This document shows, piece by piece, positions 15,426 through 24,701 of a stretch of 64,000 nucleotides of DNA. Origin of the DNA: DALYJJ01 sp033763935 (GTDB lineage: Bacteria > Acidobacteriota > Terriglobia > Bryobacterales > Bryobacteraceae); NCBI GenBank assembly GCA_033763935.1, contig JANRJO010000083.1:37446-101445 (forward strand), written 5' to 3'. The stretch's first letter is position 1. Every line of letters begins with the position of its first letter. The notes under the pieces are model-generated. The model saw nothing but the letters and a program-made list of their open reading frames with translations, did no database searches and had not been told where the DNA came from. Both the position numbers and the translations under genes were made by a program.

Positions 15426-16277
15426 CTACTCGAGAAAGAGACGCCCTCCGGACACGTCGATCGTGACCCTGTACCGCTTGAAGAACTCGCCGCCCAGGTT
15501 CGCCGAGTAGTGGCGTTCGGTTGCAAAGCTGCCGACAGACTGGCGTGCGAAGCGCACCAGGGGATCTTTGACCGCCGCCGCGCCCACCCGGACCTCGTCG
15601 ATGCGGCCCGTGATATCCGCCGTGGCTCCCCCCAGTCCCAGTGTGCGGCCCTCGGCGGTATCCCGGGCCGCGTCCAGCAGTTTGTGGCGGTCAACGAAGG
15701 GAGTGCAGAAGGTAAGCATCTGCGCGCTGCCCGTGTCCAGTTGCATGTCGGTCTCGATCGGATCGCCGCCGCCGGCGGAAATGGTTCCCCGCACCACCGG
15801 CCCGATGGTCATTCGGATGGGAATGGCCTGCGCGCGGGCAGGCGGCTGGAAAACGCGCGGAGGAAAGAGGCGGACCCGGCTACCCGGGTAGTCCAGCTCA
15901 ACGACGTACTCGCGAAAGAGCGGTAGCCCGAGAATGCCTTCCACCGGTCCCTTGAACTTCAGCGCCCTGATGTCGAACGTGACGCATTGGGGCGGCCGTA
16001 CCTCAATCCTGCCAAGGGTCAGCCGAACCGCTCCCCGCACGCCCACCTTCTGCGTTCCGCCGCTTCCCGAGCTCATGCCGTCAGCCTGCACTGCCAATCC
16101 GAGGGCGGCAGCGCGAGCGGTATCGATGACACATCCGGCGGCTGCCGAATCGAGCATGAAGAGAATCTTCTCACCGCCATCCACCTGAATCTCGATGAGA
16201 GGCAGGTTCTTCTCCATGGCCATGGGATGCTCCACCGGCCAGGTAGCGGAAAGAAGCAGAAGGGCAGGGAGAGTCAC
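15426..16277 (-). CDS. Retropepsin-like aspartic protease, two-domain, probably secreted
   Basis: A 283-aa protein with a short hydrophobic start (MTLPALLLLSATWPVEHP). It has two pepsin-type half sites in one chain: FMLDSAAAGCVID (D43-S44) in the first lobe and MQLDTGSAQML (D181-T-G-S184) in the second. ILGLPLFREYVVELDY and LGGEFFKRYRVTIDVSGGRLFLE match the closing strands of such folds. The DSA version in lobe one departs from D-T-G, so activity may be altered. The GTG start overlaps the stop of the acyltransferase gene upstream by four bases. Confidence 0.75.
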   Translation of the reverse strand: MTLPALLLLSATWPVEHPMAMEKNLPLIEIQVDGGEKILFMLDSAAAGCVIDTARAAALGLAVQADGMSSGSGGTQKVGVRGAVRLTLGRIEVRPPQCVTFDIRALKFKGPVEGILGLPLFREYVVELDYPGSRVRLFPPRVFQPPARAQAIPIRMTIGPVVRGTISAGGGDPIETDMQLDTGSAQMLTFCTPFVDRHKLLDAARDTAEGRTLGLGGATADITGRIDEVRVGAAAVKDPLVRFARQSVGSFATERHYSANLGGEFFKRYRVTIDVSGGRLFLE

Positions 16278-17455
16278 GAAAGATTGGACACCGGAGACCG
16301 CTGCAGGTTCCGGACAGAGGACTCCGCTTTTAGTCCAAACAGCGGCCGGGCGAACGGGATGCGGCGCACCGCTTCATAGCACGCCCAGCTTCCGAAGAAC
16401 GTGACGGCCGCGACAATTGCCAGCTTGGCCCAAAGATTCATCTGCCATTGGATTGCGTAGTAGCCGATTGCGATGGTGATGGTCTGGTGAACGATATAGA
16501 ACGGGTAGACCGCCTCCGTCGCGTAGCGGAGCGCCGGCGTGCCGTGGTCAAAGTGGGCTCGAGCGTAGCCAAGCAGCGCAAAGATCCACGTCATGCCGAA
16601 ATAGCCGGAGACAAGGTTGCCGGCCACGATTCGCCAGTCGGGCGGCAGCCCTGCGAGGGCCTGCGTGGCGCGCAGCGTGAAGAACAGCACCGCGATGCCA
16701 ATACCCGCCACCAGGAACTCGCGGCGGCGGCGCGTCACCACATCGAGGAGACGCCGATCCGAAGCGAAGACGAATCCCCAGAGGAACGTGAGCAATGACC
16801 CCGTGAAGTTCGCCCAGTCGGATAGGAGGTTGTGGGTGGTGGGCCAACGCGGCCCGAGAACGATGCCGGCGATCACGTTGGGAACGTTAACCAGATAGAT
16901 CGCGAACCGCCGCCGCTCAAGGACCGCCGCGAACCAGCCGGCCGCGGAACGGCCTGTCTTCGACTGGAAGAACGCGAACACGGGAATGCAGACCGTGCAG
17001 AACACCAGGATGTAGGCCACGAACCACATGTGGTGCCAGCTGGTGTTGCCTTGCGGGTACGACACGAATTCAAAGACCGTGGGGTAGAACTCGGCGTACG
17101 ACAGAGAAGCGCCGCGGAACAGCCTCTCGAAATAGATCTGCGGGGGCACGATGACGAAGATGGCAACGGCGAGCGGAACGAACAGCCGCGTCCACCGCTC
17201 CTGAAGGAACGCAACGTAGCTTCTGCGGCGCAGGGAGAACCACACGCCGCACCCCGAGATGAAGAAGAGCAGCGGCAGCCGCCACCGATTGAAGAACAGC
17301 ATCACGGATTCGAGCGCGGGGCTCGTTTCCGGGTTCTTGATGTGGAAGGGCCAGGAGACAAAGATCATCCCCGAGTGGTAGAGAATCAGGACGCCGAAAG
17401 CGAACACACGAAGCCAGTCGAGACCGTGCTCACGCGAGGGTTGGGATCCGCCCAT
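16274..17455 (-). CDS. Acyltransferase family 3 membrane protein
   Basis: A 393-aa polytopic membrane protein of the acyltransferase-3 family (OafB/OpgC/NodX type), which moves acyl groups onto extracellular sugars. The start is REHGLDWLRVFAFGVLILYHSGMIF, with the expected H in the first helix. PLLFFISGCGVWFSLRRRSYVAFLQERWTRLFVPL follows the family pattern, and about ten helices are visible, ending VYPFYIVHQTITIAIGYY. I start at ATG 17455 (MGGSQPSREHG); the open frame extends further, but that part is arginine-rich and overlaps the upstream permease gene. It lies 19 bases after that gene and is followed by the protease. Confidence 0.83.
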   Translation of the reverse strand: MGGSQPSREHGLDWLRVFAFGVLILYHSGMIFVSWPFHIKNPETSPALESVMLFFNRWRLPLLFFISGCGVWFSLRRRSYVAFLQERWTRLFVPLAVAIFVIVPPQIYFERLFRGASLSYAEFYPTVFEFVSYPQGNTSWHHMWFVAYILVFCTVCIPVFAFFQSKTGRSAAGWFAAVLERRRFAIYLVNVPNVIAGIVLGPRWPTTHNLLSDWANFTGSLLTFLWGFVFASDRRLLDVVTRRRREFLVAGIGIAVLFFTLRATQALAGLPPDWRIVAGNLVSGYFGMTWIFALLGYARAHFDHGTPALRYATEAVYPFYIVHQTITIAIGYYAIQWQMNLWAKLAIVAAVTFFGSWACYEAVRRIPFARPLFGLKAESSVRNLQRSPVSNLS

Positions 17456-17474
17456 GTTAGTGACGGTAGCAGGC

Positions 17475-19943
17475 TTACTCGCCGCGCAGCGCCTCCACCG
17501 GCGCAATGCGCGCCGCCCGCCGTGCCGGCAGCCACGTAGCGAGAGCCGCCGCCGCGAGCAAGGTGAGCGACACGCCGGCGTAGGTGAGCGGGTCCAGAGG
17601 GCTGACGTCAAAGAGCAGAGCCGTCAACAGCCGGGTCAGCGCCGCAGCGATCGCCACCCCCGCCACGAGTCCGATGCTCGTAAGGATTAGCCCATGGCGC
17701 ACAAACAGGCGCTCTACTTGGCCCTGTGGAGCTCCGAGAGCAATGCGAATGCCGATCTCTCGCGTGCGCTGGGTCACCGAGTAGGAGATGACGCCGTAGA
17801 TTCCGACTACGCCCAACAGCAGCGCCATGCCCCCGGCAATGGCCAGCAGCACGAGCGTGAAGGACGTTCGCGCCAGGGAGCGGTCATATATTTCCCGAAC
17901 CGTGCGCACGGAGGAGATGGGCAGGTCGGGGTTCACGCTCCAGATCGCCCGCTGCACTTCCTGCCGGAACGCCGGCGTGGAGGCACGGGGCGAACGGACG
18001 ACGATGGCGACCGCGCGGCGGGTGGAGAGGCCGCGGTCCCACAGGTCGGCGAGCATGAGCGGCCAATAGACGATGGCCGTAGCCTTGCGCTCGACGCCGT
18101 CGTCATGTTCGTTTCCCGACACGCCGATGACCTCTCGCCAGGCGCCACTGGGACTCTCGCGGATGCGCTTACCGATGGCCGCGCCGGGATCCCCCCAAAG
18201 TTCACGAGCGAGATTCTCCGAGACGACGACGACGTTCCGCTTCTGGAAGAGGTCATTCCATTCGAAGTCTCGGCCCGCCACGATGGGGTTGCCCATAGTT
18301 TTAAACGTACCAGGGGAAATATGTTTGTAACGGCGGATGGGCGGGATCTCGCCGTCGCGGTAGGTGCGGTCCTGCGCGAAGATGGGGTCACTGTTGTTGT
18401 TGCCGTCCATGGTTACGGAGGTGGCGGCAGCAACGGAGGTTACGCCGGGCACGGCGGCGACGGCTTCCAGCATCGCCTTCTGCATCCGAAGCACCTGCTC
18501 CGGCTCCTTGACCTGCCCCTCGGGAATGTAGATGCGCTGGGTAAGGATGTGGTCGGGTTCGGTGAAACCGGGCTGGACATTTCGAAGGGCGGCAAAGGTC
18601 CTCAACATGAGGCCGGAGCCGATGAGCAGGACGAGGGCGAGCGCGACCTGGACCACCACCAGGGCGTTGCGCGCGCGGTGGCGTTCGCGGCCTTCGCTAT
18701 GAGTACGCGAGACGTCGCGCAAGCCGAGACCGTGGCCGCGGCGGGCGTACTTCAGCGCGGGGATCAGGCCGAAGAGCAGGCCGGCGGCGATGGAGAGGAG
18801 AAACGTAAACGCGAGAACCTGCCAGTCAATGGCGATCTCCTCGCGGCGCGGAAGGTGCGTGGGAGCAAGGTACTGCAGGAACCGCAGCGCGCCATACGCG
18901 AGCGCCAGACCGGCGGCGCCGCCGGCGATGCCGAGCGCCACGGTCTCTGTGAGCAGTTCGCGTACGATGCGCGTCCAACCCGCGCCCAGCGCGAGGCGTA
19001 TGGCCAATTCGTGCTGGCGCGCTTCCGTGCGGGCGAGCATAAGGTTGGCGACATTCGCGCAGGCAATGAACAACAGAATGCCGACGGTCGCCAGCAGCAC
19101 CCAGAGAACGCGGGCGACATCGCCGACCACATCCTGCTTTAAGGGGCGAACCAGCGGACCGAGCCCGGCATCCTGGACCATCTTCTTCGACATGCCGGGA
19201 GCCACCGGAAAGCGGTCGACCAGCATGGGTAGCATGCGCGCGACATCCGCGTTGGCAGCCTCCAGGGTGACGCCCGGCTTGAGCCGCGCGAGGGCGTTGA
19301 AGCCGAACTGGCCGATGAACACTTTGGCACGTTCGAAGCGCATGGGAACGAGGGCCGATGGCCGGTAGGAGGCGAAGGCGAAGTTATCGGGGACGACGCC
19401 GATGATCTCGCGGGCGCGGCTGTCGAGCAAGATCCGGCGGCCGAGAACCGCGGGGTCGCCGCCGAACCGATGCCGCCAGTATCCTTCGGTGAGGATCACG
19501 GTCTCGGGACTCCCGGGGGTGTCGTCGCGGCGGGTGAAGACGCGGCCGATGAGGGGCCGGATGCGGACCGTGGGCAGCAGCCCATCAGTCACGGTGAGCG
19601 CACGCAGGTTCTCCGGCTCCCCGATGCCCGTGAGGGAGAGCGTCTCGCGCTGCCAGAGGGCGACATCCTCAAACGCACGGCCTTCTTCACGGTAGAGATA
19701 GTACGTAGCCGGCGAAGCGTTGAGTTCCGGCATCCCCGCCAGCCGCGAGCTCTGCCAGATGGCAACCAGGCGGCCGGCTTCCGGATACGGGAGAGGCTTC
19801 AACAGAACACCCTGGACCACGCTGAAGATGGCGCTGTTGGCGCCGATGCCCAGTGCGAGCGTCAGCACGCCGACAGCGGCGAACATCGGGGACTTCAAAA
19901 GGCGGCGGACAGCATGGCGGACCTGACCGGCGGTTTGCTCCAT
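17475..19943 (-). CDS. ADOP-family FtsX/MacB-type permease (copy 1)
   Basis: An 822-aa acidobacterial duplicated orphan permease: two MacB-like periplasmic domains and two FtsX permease domains in one chain, without an ATPase. After MEQTAGQVRHAVRRLLKSPMFAAV comes TM1 (VLTLALGIGANSAIFSVV), the first periplasmic domain to about residue 270, three TM helices (VLWVLLATVGILLFIACANVANLMLARTEAR), then the second set beginning RHRARNALVVVQVALALVLLIGSG and ending RTREIGIRIALGAPQGQVERLFVRHG and RRAARIAPVEALRGE. Start 19943 fits family alignments; the frame opens further upstream. Probable role: export or lipoprotein handling with an unlinked ATPase; unproven. Confidence 0.9.
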   Translation of the reverse strand: MEQTAGQVRHAVRRLLKSPMFAAVGVLTLALGIGANSAIFSVVQGVLLKPLPYPEAGRLVAIWQSSRLAGMPELNASPATYYLYREEGRAFEDVALWQRETLSLTGIGEPENLRALTVTDGLLPTVRIRPLIGRVFTRRDDTPGSPETVILTEGYWRHRFGGDPAVLGRRILLDSRAREIIGVVPDNFAFASYRPSALVPMRFERAKVFIGQFGFNALARLKPGVTLEAANADVARMLPMLVDRFPVAPGMSKKMVQDAGLGPLVRPLKQDVVGDVARVLWVLLATVGILLFIACANVANLMLARTEARQHELAIRLALGAGWTRIVRELLTETVALGIAGGAAGLALAYGALRFLQYLAPTHLPRREEIAIDWQVLAFTFLLSIAAGLLFGLIPALKYARRGHGLGLRDVSRTHSEGRERHRARNALVVVQVALALVLLIGSGLMLRTFAALRNVQPGFTEPDHILTQRIYIPEGQVKEPEQVLRMQKAMLEAVAAVPGVTSVAAATSVTMDGNNNSDPIFAQDRTYRDGEIPPIRRYKHISPGTFKTMGNPIVAGRDFEWNDLFQKRNVVVVSENLARELWGDPGAAIGKRIRESPSGAWREVIGVSGNEHDDGVERKATAIVYWPLMLADLWDRGLSTRRAVAIVVRSPRASTPAFRQEVQRAIWSVNPDLPISSVRTVREIYDRSLARTSFTLVLLAIAGGMALLLGVVGIYGVISYSVTQRTREIGIRIALGAPQGQVERLFVRHGLILTSIGLVAGVAIAAALTRLLTALLFDVSPLDPLTYAGVSLTLLAAAALATWLPARRAARIAPVEALRGE

Positions 19944-20003
19944 GGAAGGGAATACGAAGGAGCCGGCGCGCAAGTTTGCTCGAGTTTGGTGTTAACTGTT
20001 TTC

Positions 20004-21656
20004 ATGGTGACTCGGCGACATCTTCTGCGAGCCTCAGCCGCCGTTGCGGCGTCTATCTCCGTGCCCCGGTTCTTTCCCTTGCACGCGCAAGGCCCCGACT
20101 CGCGGATCGACGTGCTGCTGGACGAGCCGATCGGCACGATCGCGCCGGAGATCTACGGTCACTTCGTGGAGCATCTGGGCGGCGTGGTGTACGACGGCAT
20201 CTGGGTGGGAGAGAATTCGCGGGTTCCGAACGTTGGCGGCTTGCGGAAGGCACTGGTGGACGCTCTCGCCAAAACGAAGCCGGGCGTCATTCGCTGGCCC
20301 GGCGGATGCTTCGCCGACCAGTACGACTGGCGCGACGGCATCGGCCCACGCGACAAGCGGCCGAAGCGGACCAACTTCTGGGTGGACGCGCCGGAGTGGC
20401 CGAAGAACGCGCGCCGTGACGGGCCGCAGGTGTACGATCCCAACGCGTTTGGCACCGTCGAGTTCGCGCGGTTCTGCAAGGCGGTGGGAGCCGAGCCCTA
20501 CTTCGCGGCGAACCTGCGCTCACTGCCCGCGCAGGAGTATTGGCGCTGGGTGGAGTATTGCAATTCGCCGGCGGGAAGTTCCACGCTGGCCGCACAACGC
20601 GCGGCGGACGGCGCGCCGGAGCCGCTGAACGTGAAGTACTGGGGCGTCGGCAACGAGTCCTGGGGTTGCGGCGGGAACTTCGCGCCGGAGGAGTACGCGA
20701 TCGAGTTCCGGAGGTATTCGGCGTGGGTGCCCGGGTACGGCGTGGGGCTTAGGCAGATCCCCTCGGGGCCGAACGCGGGCGACATTAACTGGACTCGGCG
20801 GTTCTTTGAACGGGCGCGGCAGGGGCTCGGCGTGATGTGGGGTTTCGCGCTGCACCACTACTCCTGGAACGCGAGCGGCGGGCGGACGACGGACTGGATG
20901 CAGGGCAAGGGCGACGCAGTGAAGTTCGACGCCGAGCAGCACTACGAAATCCTGCGCGAGGGGCAGAAGGTGGATCAGTTGATCGCCACGCACTGGGACG
21001 CGATGGGAGAGTTCGACCGGCAGCGGCGCGTCAAGCTGGTGGTGGACGAGTGGGGCGCCTGGCACGCTCCGGGGACCGAGCCGTTTCCAGAGGCGCTGCT
21101 GGGGCAGCAGAACACCATGCGGGACGCGGTGCTGGCGGCGCTCAGCCTCGACATCTTCCACAAGCACGCCGACAAGGTCGCGATGGCGAACATCGCGCAG
21201 CTGGTCAACTGCCTGCAGTCGCTGTTCCTGGCGCACGAGGACAAGTTCTGCGTGACGCCGACCTATCACGTGTTTGACATGTACGCGGCGCACCAGCAGG
21301 GCCAGTCCGTGCGCACGGCCTTCGCTTCCGCGCCCGTGGGGTACACGCGGAACAAACAGCCGGCGACCCTCGCGGGGCTTGGCGGGTCCGCGTCCGTCAA
21401 GGGCAAGCAACTGACGCTGACGGTGACCAACGCGAGCCTGGAGCGGACGTGCGAGGCGGAGGTTCGGGTACGCGGAGGGCGCATCGAGGGGGTGCGGGCG
21501 GTGACGCTCGCCGCCGCCGATGTTCATGCCCACAACCGCCTGGACGCTCCGCGCGAGGTGGAGCCCAAGGCGGCCGCGGCGACGCCGAGAAGCGGCCAAC
21601 TCGTCCACCGCTTCCCGCCGTCCTCGGTGACCAAGCTCGAGATCACGCTGGGCTGA
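20004..21656 (+). CDS. Alpha-N-arabinofuranosidase, glycoside hydrolase family 51, Tat-type signal
   Basis: A 550-aa enzyme removing terminal alpha-L-arabinofuranose from arabinan, arabinoxylan or pectin side chains. The N-terminus MVTRRHLLRASAAVAASISV is a twin-arginine-like signal, implying periplasmic export. GH51 features: IYGHFVEHLGGVVYDGIW, RWPGGCFADQYDWRDGIGP, the acid/base E218 in WGVGNESWGCGG, and the nucleophile E349 in VVDEWGAWH. The C-terminal beta domain runs to KLEITLG. It is divergent from the ADOP permease (copy 1), with a 60-base gap. Confidence 0.93.
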   Translation: MVTRRHLLRASAAVAASISVPRFFPLHAQGPDSRIDVLLDEPIGTIAPEIYGHFVEHLGGVVYDGIWVGENSRVPNVGGLRKALVDALAKTKPGVIRWPGGCFADQYDWRDGIGPRDKRPKRTNFWVDAPEWPKNARRDGPQVYDPNAFGTVEFARFCKAVGAEPYFAANLRSLPAQEYWRWVEYCNSPAGSSTLAAQRAADGAPEPLNVKYWGVGNESWGCGGNFAPEEYAIEFRRYSAWVPGYGVGLRQIPSGPNAGDINWTRRFFERARQGLGVMWGFALHHYSWNASGGRTTDWMQGKGDAVKFDAEQHYEILREGQKVDQLIATHWDAMGEFDRQRRVKLVVDEWGAWHAPGTEPFPEALLGQQNTMRDAVLAALSLDIFHKHADKVAMANIAQLVNCLQSLFLAHEDKFCVTPTYHVFDMYAAHQQGQSVRTAFASAPVGYTRNKQPATLAGLGGSASVKGKQLTLTVTNASLERTCEAEVRVRGGRIEGVRAVTLAAADVHAHNRLDAPREVEPKAAAATPRSGQLVHRFPPSSVTKLEITLG

Positions 21657-21750
21657 GTGTCCTCTTCTGGGACGCCGGTTACCGCAAACGGACGCGGGCC
21701 GGCGCGGGAATGGCGGAAAACGGGCGCTTGGTAGTGGTCCGTATTTTGCA

Positions 21751-21756
21751 GACAAT
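21751..21756 (+). promoter_or_regulatory. -10-like element before ADOP permease copy 2
   Basis: GACAAT, eight bases before ATG 21765, fits the very short leader pattern. TTGCAG lies just upstream and is too close to be a -35. Confidence 0.35.
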
Positions 21757-21764
21757 GGGATCGT

Positions 21765-24230
21765 ATGATCCACGACCTATGGGAAGACCTGCGGTACGGC
21801 AGCCGGGTGCTGCGGGGAGCACCGGCGGCAACGGCGGTCGCTGTCGCCACCCTGTCTCTCGGCATCGCGGCGAACACCACCGTGTTTGGGTGGATCTACT
21901 CGCTCTTCGTCGAGCCCGTGCCCGGCGTCACACGCCCCGGGGAGTTGGTGACACTGGAAACCGTGACGCCGGCGGGGGAGTATACCGTCACCTCGTACCG
22001 CGATTTTCGCGATTACCGTGACCACCTGACGCTCAGCGCGGGCGTCGGTGCGGCGCTGATGAACCCCTTCAACATCGATGGCGGGGACGGCCCTCAACGC
22101 GTGTGGGGAGAGCTGGTCTCGGGCAACTATTTCGATGTTCTCGGCGTGAAGCCGGCGCTGGGGCGGACGTTCGCATTGGATGAGCAAAGCGACGCGCCGG
22201 GGTCTGCGCCCGTGGTGGTGCTCGGCCATGGCGTCTGGAAGCGGCTCTTCGCCGGTGATCCCCGGATCGTCGGCAAGACCTTGCTTCTGAACGGGCGCCG
22301 CTTCACTGTGGTCGGTGTCGCTCCGGCCGAGTTCCGCGGGACGGTTCCCGGAGTGGTGCTGGAACTGTGGACGCCCATGGCGATGGGACCCGAGTTGAAC
22401 GGGCAGAACCGTAACCTCCTCGAAGGAAGGGACGAGCGGCAAATGTGGGTGACCGCACGGCTGCGCCAGGGCGTCACCTTGGAGCAGTTGCGCACGCAGG
22501 CGGAGGGCCTGGCACGGCGAATCGCCGAGGGCGGTCCTGCGTCCAACCGTGGATTCGGCGTCGCGGTAATGGCCCTGTCAGAAGGCCACTGGGGCGTTCA
22601 TGCCCTGTTGGGCCGCCCGCTCCAACTGCTGGCCGCGGTGTGTGGATTGGTGTTCCTCATTGTCGTGTCGAATGTGGCCAACCTGCAGTTGGCGCGGGCG
22701 GCGGGGCGGCAGCGCGAGTTCTCCACCCGCCTTGCGCTGGGCGCGGGGCGCTGGCGCCTGGCGCGGCAGCTCTTGGCCGAGTCCGCGCTGCTGTCAGCGA
22801 TGGCCGCCGTCGGAGGCATCCTGCTTTCCATGTGGATGGGCCAGTCGCTCGCGTGGCTGCTGCCGCCGGTCCTCGAGGCGAAGATCATTCCCGATTTTCC
22901 CGTGCGTGCCCCGATCGTCGGGTTTGTCGCCGGGCTCTGCGTGATTGCGGTCTTCCTCACTGGCCTGGCCCCGGCGGCGCACCTGCTCCGCAGGAATGCC
23001 TGGGACCAGTTGAAGGACAACGGACGAACGGTCTCCGCAAGCGCGGCCATGCGGCGGACCCGTTCCCTGCTGGTGGTCCTGGAGGTAGGTCTGGCGCTGG
23101 TCGCCCTGGTCGGCACCGTCTTGTTCGCCCGCAGCTTTCAAAACGGGCTGCGCATCGACCCTGGTCTTGACGCCCAACATCTGCTGGTGACTCAGGTGCG
23201 CTTGAGCACGTTCTGCCATACGCCGGAAGATCGGATACGCTTCTGCGCAAGGCTGAAGGAGCGGCTGCGGCTCCTGCCTGGCGTGCAGGCCGCTTCCTTC
23301 GGAGACCACGTTCCACTCACCTTTGGGATGCCGCCGTCCACCCGCGTGGAGGTGGAGGGGTATGCGCCTCATCCGAAAGAAGACATGCGCGTCTTCGAAT
23401 CGATCGTGGGGCCGGGATACCTGGAGTCGCTGGCCATCCCTCTGCTCGAGGGGCGCGAGTTTCGGGAGACCGACGACGCCAAGGCCGAGCGCGTGACGAT
23501 CGTGAACGAAGCGTTCGCGCGGAAATACTTTCGGGGCGAGAACCCGGTGGGCCGTAAGGTGCGGTTTTGGGGGCGTTGGAACACCGTGGTCGGCCTGGCG
23601 AAGAACAGCAAGCACCGCACCCTGTCCGACCAGGACATGCCGTTCTTCTACGTACCCCAGCGCCAGACCCGGCCCGACTCGTTCTGGGTTGCGTTTTTCG
23701 TGCGCACCCGCCAACTGGCCCGCGATGCCGAGGGCGTCCGCGCGGCCATTCGGCGTGAAGCGGCGGCGGTGGAACCGCAGGCCGGCGCCATCGACGTCAT
23801 ACCGTTCGAGGAATCGATTGCCGGCCTGCTGTATCCGCAGAAGATCGCCGCCACCCTGGTGGGAGGGTTGGGCGTGCTCTCCGTCGTACTGGCGGTTACG
23901 GGCTTGTACAGCCTCCTGGCCTACGCGGTCACCCAACGCCGGCAGGAACTGGGCATCCGCGTCGCCCTCGGCGCCGGCCCGGCCGACATCCTCAAGCTCG
24001 TGCTCTCGGAAGGCATGCGGCTGACGCTGCTTGGCCTCGCCGCGGGCACCGCGCTCGCCATCAGCGCCGCCCCGCTCGCGCAGGACCTGCTGCTCGGCGT
24101 AAAGGCCCATGAGCCCGCACACTTCCTCCTCTCCGGAGCTGTCCTGCTTGGGGTCGCCATCCTGGCTTGCCTGATTCCCGGGTGGACCGCCCTGCGGGTG
24201 CAACCGGCCATCGCCCTCCGGCGGGAGTAA
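21765..24230 (+). CDS. ADOP-family FtsX/MacB-type permease (copy 2)
   Basis: An 821-aa duplicated permease without an ATP-binding domain. TM1 is VAVATLSLGIAANTTVFGWIYSLF, and the first periplasmic domain contains the family run GNYFDVLGVKPALGRTF and VVVLGHGVWKRLFAGDPRIVGK. The central TM block is LLAAVCGLVFLIVVSNVANLQLARAAGRQREF. The second half starts RTRSLLVVLEVGLALVALVGTVLF and ends QRRQELGIRVALGAGPADILKLVLSEGMRLT with a final TALRVQPAIALRRE. It differs clearly in sequence from the other three copies, so it is an old paralogue, not a recent duplicate. It ends three bases before the convergent thioredoxin gene. Confidence 0.9.
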   Translation: MIHDLWEDLRYGSRVLRGAPAATAVAVATLSLGIAANTTVFGWIYSLFVEPVPGVTRPGELVTLETVTPAGEYTVTSYRDFRDYRDHLTLSAGVGAALMNPFNIDGGDGPQRVWGELVSGNYFDVLGVKPALGRTFALDEQSDAPGSAPVVVLGHGVWKRLFAGDPRIVGKTLLLNGRRFTVVGVAPAEFRGTVPGVVLELWTPMAMGPELNGQNRNLLEGRDERQMWVTARLRQGVTLEQLRTQAEGLARRIAEGGPASNRGFGVAVMALSEGHWGVHALLGRPLQLLAAVCGLVFLIVVSNVANLQLARAAGRQREFSTRLALGAGRWRLARQLLAESALLSAMAAVGGILLSMWMGQSLAWLLPPVLEAKIIPDFPVRAPIVGFVAGLCVIAVFLTGLAPAAHLLRRNAWDQLKDNGRTVSASAAMRRTRSLLVVLEVGLALVALVGTVLFARSFQNGLRIDPGLDAQHLLVTQVRLSTFCHTPEDRIRFCARLKERLRLLPGVQAASFGDHVPLTFGMPPSTRVEVEGYAPHPKEDMRVFESIVGPGYLESLAIPLLEGREFRETDDAKAERVTIVNEAFARKYFRGENPVGRKVRFWGRWNTVVGLAKNSKHRTLSDQDMPFFYVPQRQTRPDSFWVAFFVRTRQLARDAEGVRAAIRREAAAVEPQAGAIDVIPFEESIAGLLYPQKIAATLVGGLGVLSVVLAVTGLYSLLAYAVTQRRQELGIRVALGAGPADILKLVLSEGMRLTLLGLAAGTALAISAAPLAQDLLLGVKAHEPAHFLLSGAVLLGVAILACLIPGWTALRVQPAIALRRE

Positions 24231-24233
24231 AGG

Positions 24234-24656
24234 CTACGCCGCCTGCTCCAGCCAGCGCCGCAGCTGCGCGCGCGATACAACTCCCGCCTGCTGCACAACA
24301 GCGCGGCCGTCCTTCATCACCAGGAAATAGGGAATGCCCTGCACCCGGTAGCGCGCCGCAAGCTCGGGGTGCTGCTCCGTATCCACCTTGAGAACCACCG
24401 CCCGCCCGGCCAGTTCGCGCGCCACCGCCGCCACCTCCGGCGCGGCCATTCGGCACGGCCCACACCAGTGCGCCCAGAAATCCACCAGCACCGGGACCGC
24501 GGCACTCGTTGTGATCTCGTCGAACAACTCCGGGCCCGCTTCAATGGGCTCCGACGGCGGCGGCAGCGCCTGTTTGCACGCTCCGCATCGGGCCGATTCC
24601 AGCAGGCGCGCCGCCGGAATGCGATTCTTCGCGCGGCAGGATGGGCAGGAGAGCAG
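24234..24656 (-). CDS. trxC: Thioredoxin 2-like protein with N-terminal zinc ribbon; non-canonical start
   Basis: A TrxC-type cytoplasmic thiol reductase of about 140 aa. The C-terminal domain has the WCGPC active site in VDFWAHWCGPCRMAAPEV, the cis-proline VQGIPYFLVM and LVD-type helices. Upstream in the same frame lies a four-cysteine ribbon, CPSCRAKNR ... CGACKQ, which is the hallmark of TrxC. No ATG, GTG or TTG precedes the ribbon: going back from the first Cys there are only CTC, CTG (24656), ATA (24659), GAT, CCG and then TAA (24668-24666). I place the start at CTG 24656; an internal TTG at 24527 would lose the zinc ribbon. Confidence 0.78.
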   Translation of the reverse strand: MLSCPSCRAKNRIPAARLLESARCGACKQALPPPSEPIEAGPELFDEITTSAAVPVLVDFWAHWCGPCRMAAPEVAAVARELAGRAVVLKVDTEQHPELAARYRVQGIPYFLVMKDGRAVVQQAGVVSRAQLRRWLEQAA

Positions 24657-24701
24657 TATATCCGGTTAGACGCTGCTCTCTCGCGGAAGGAGACAGGCGG
24701 G

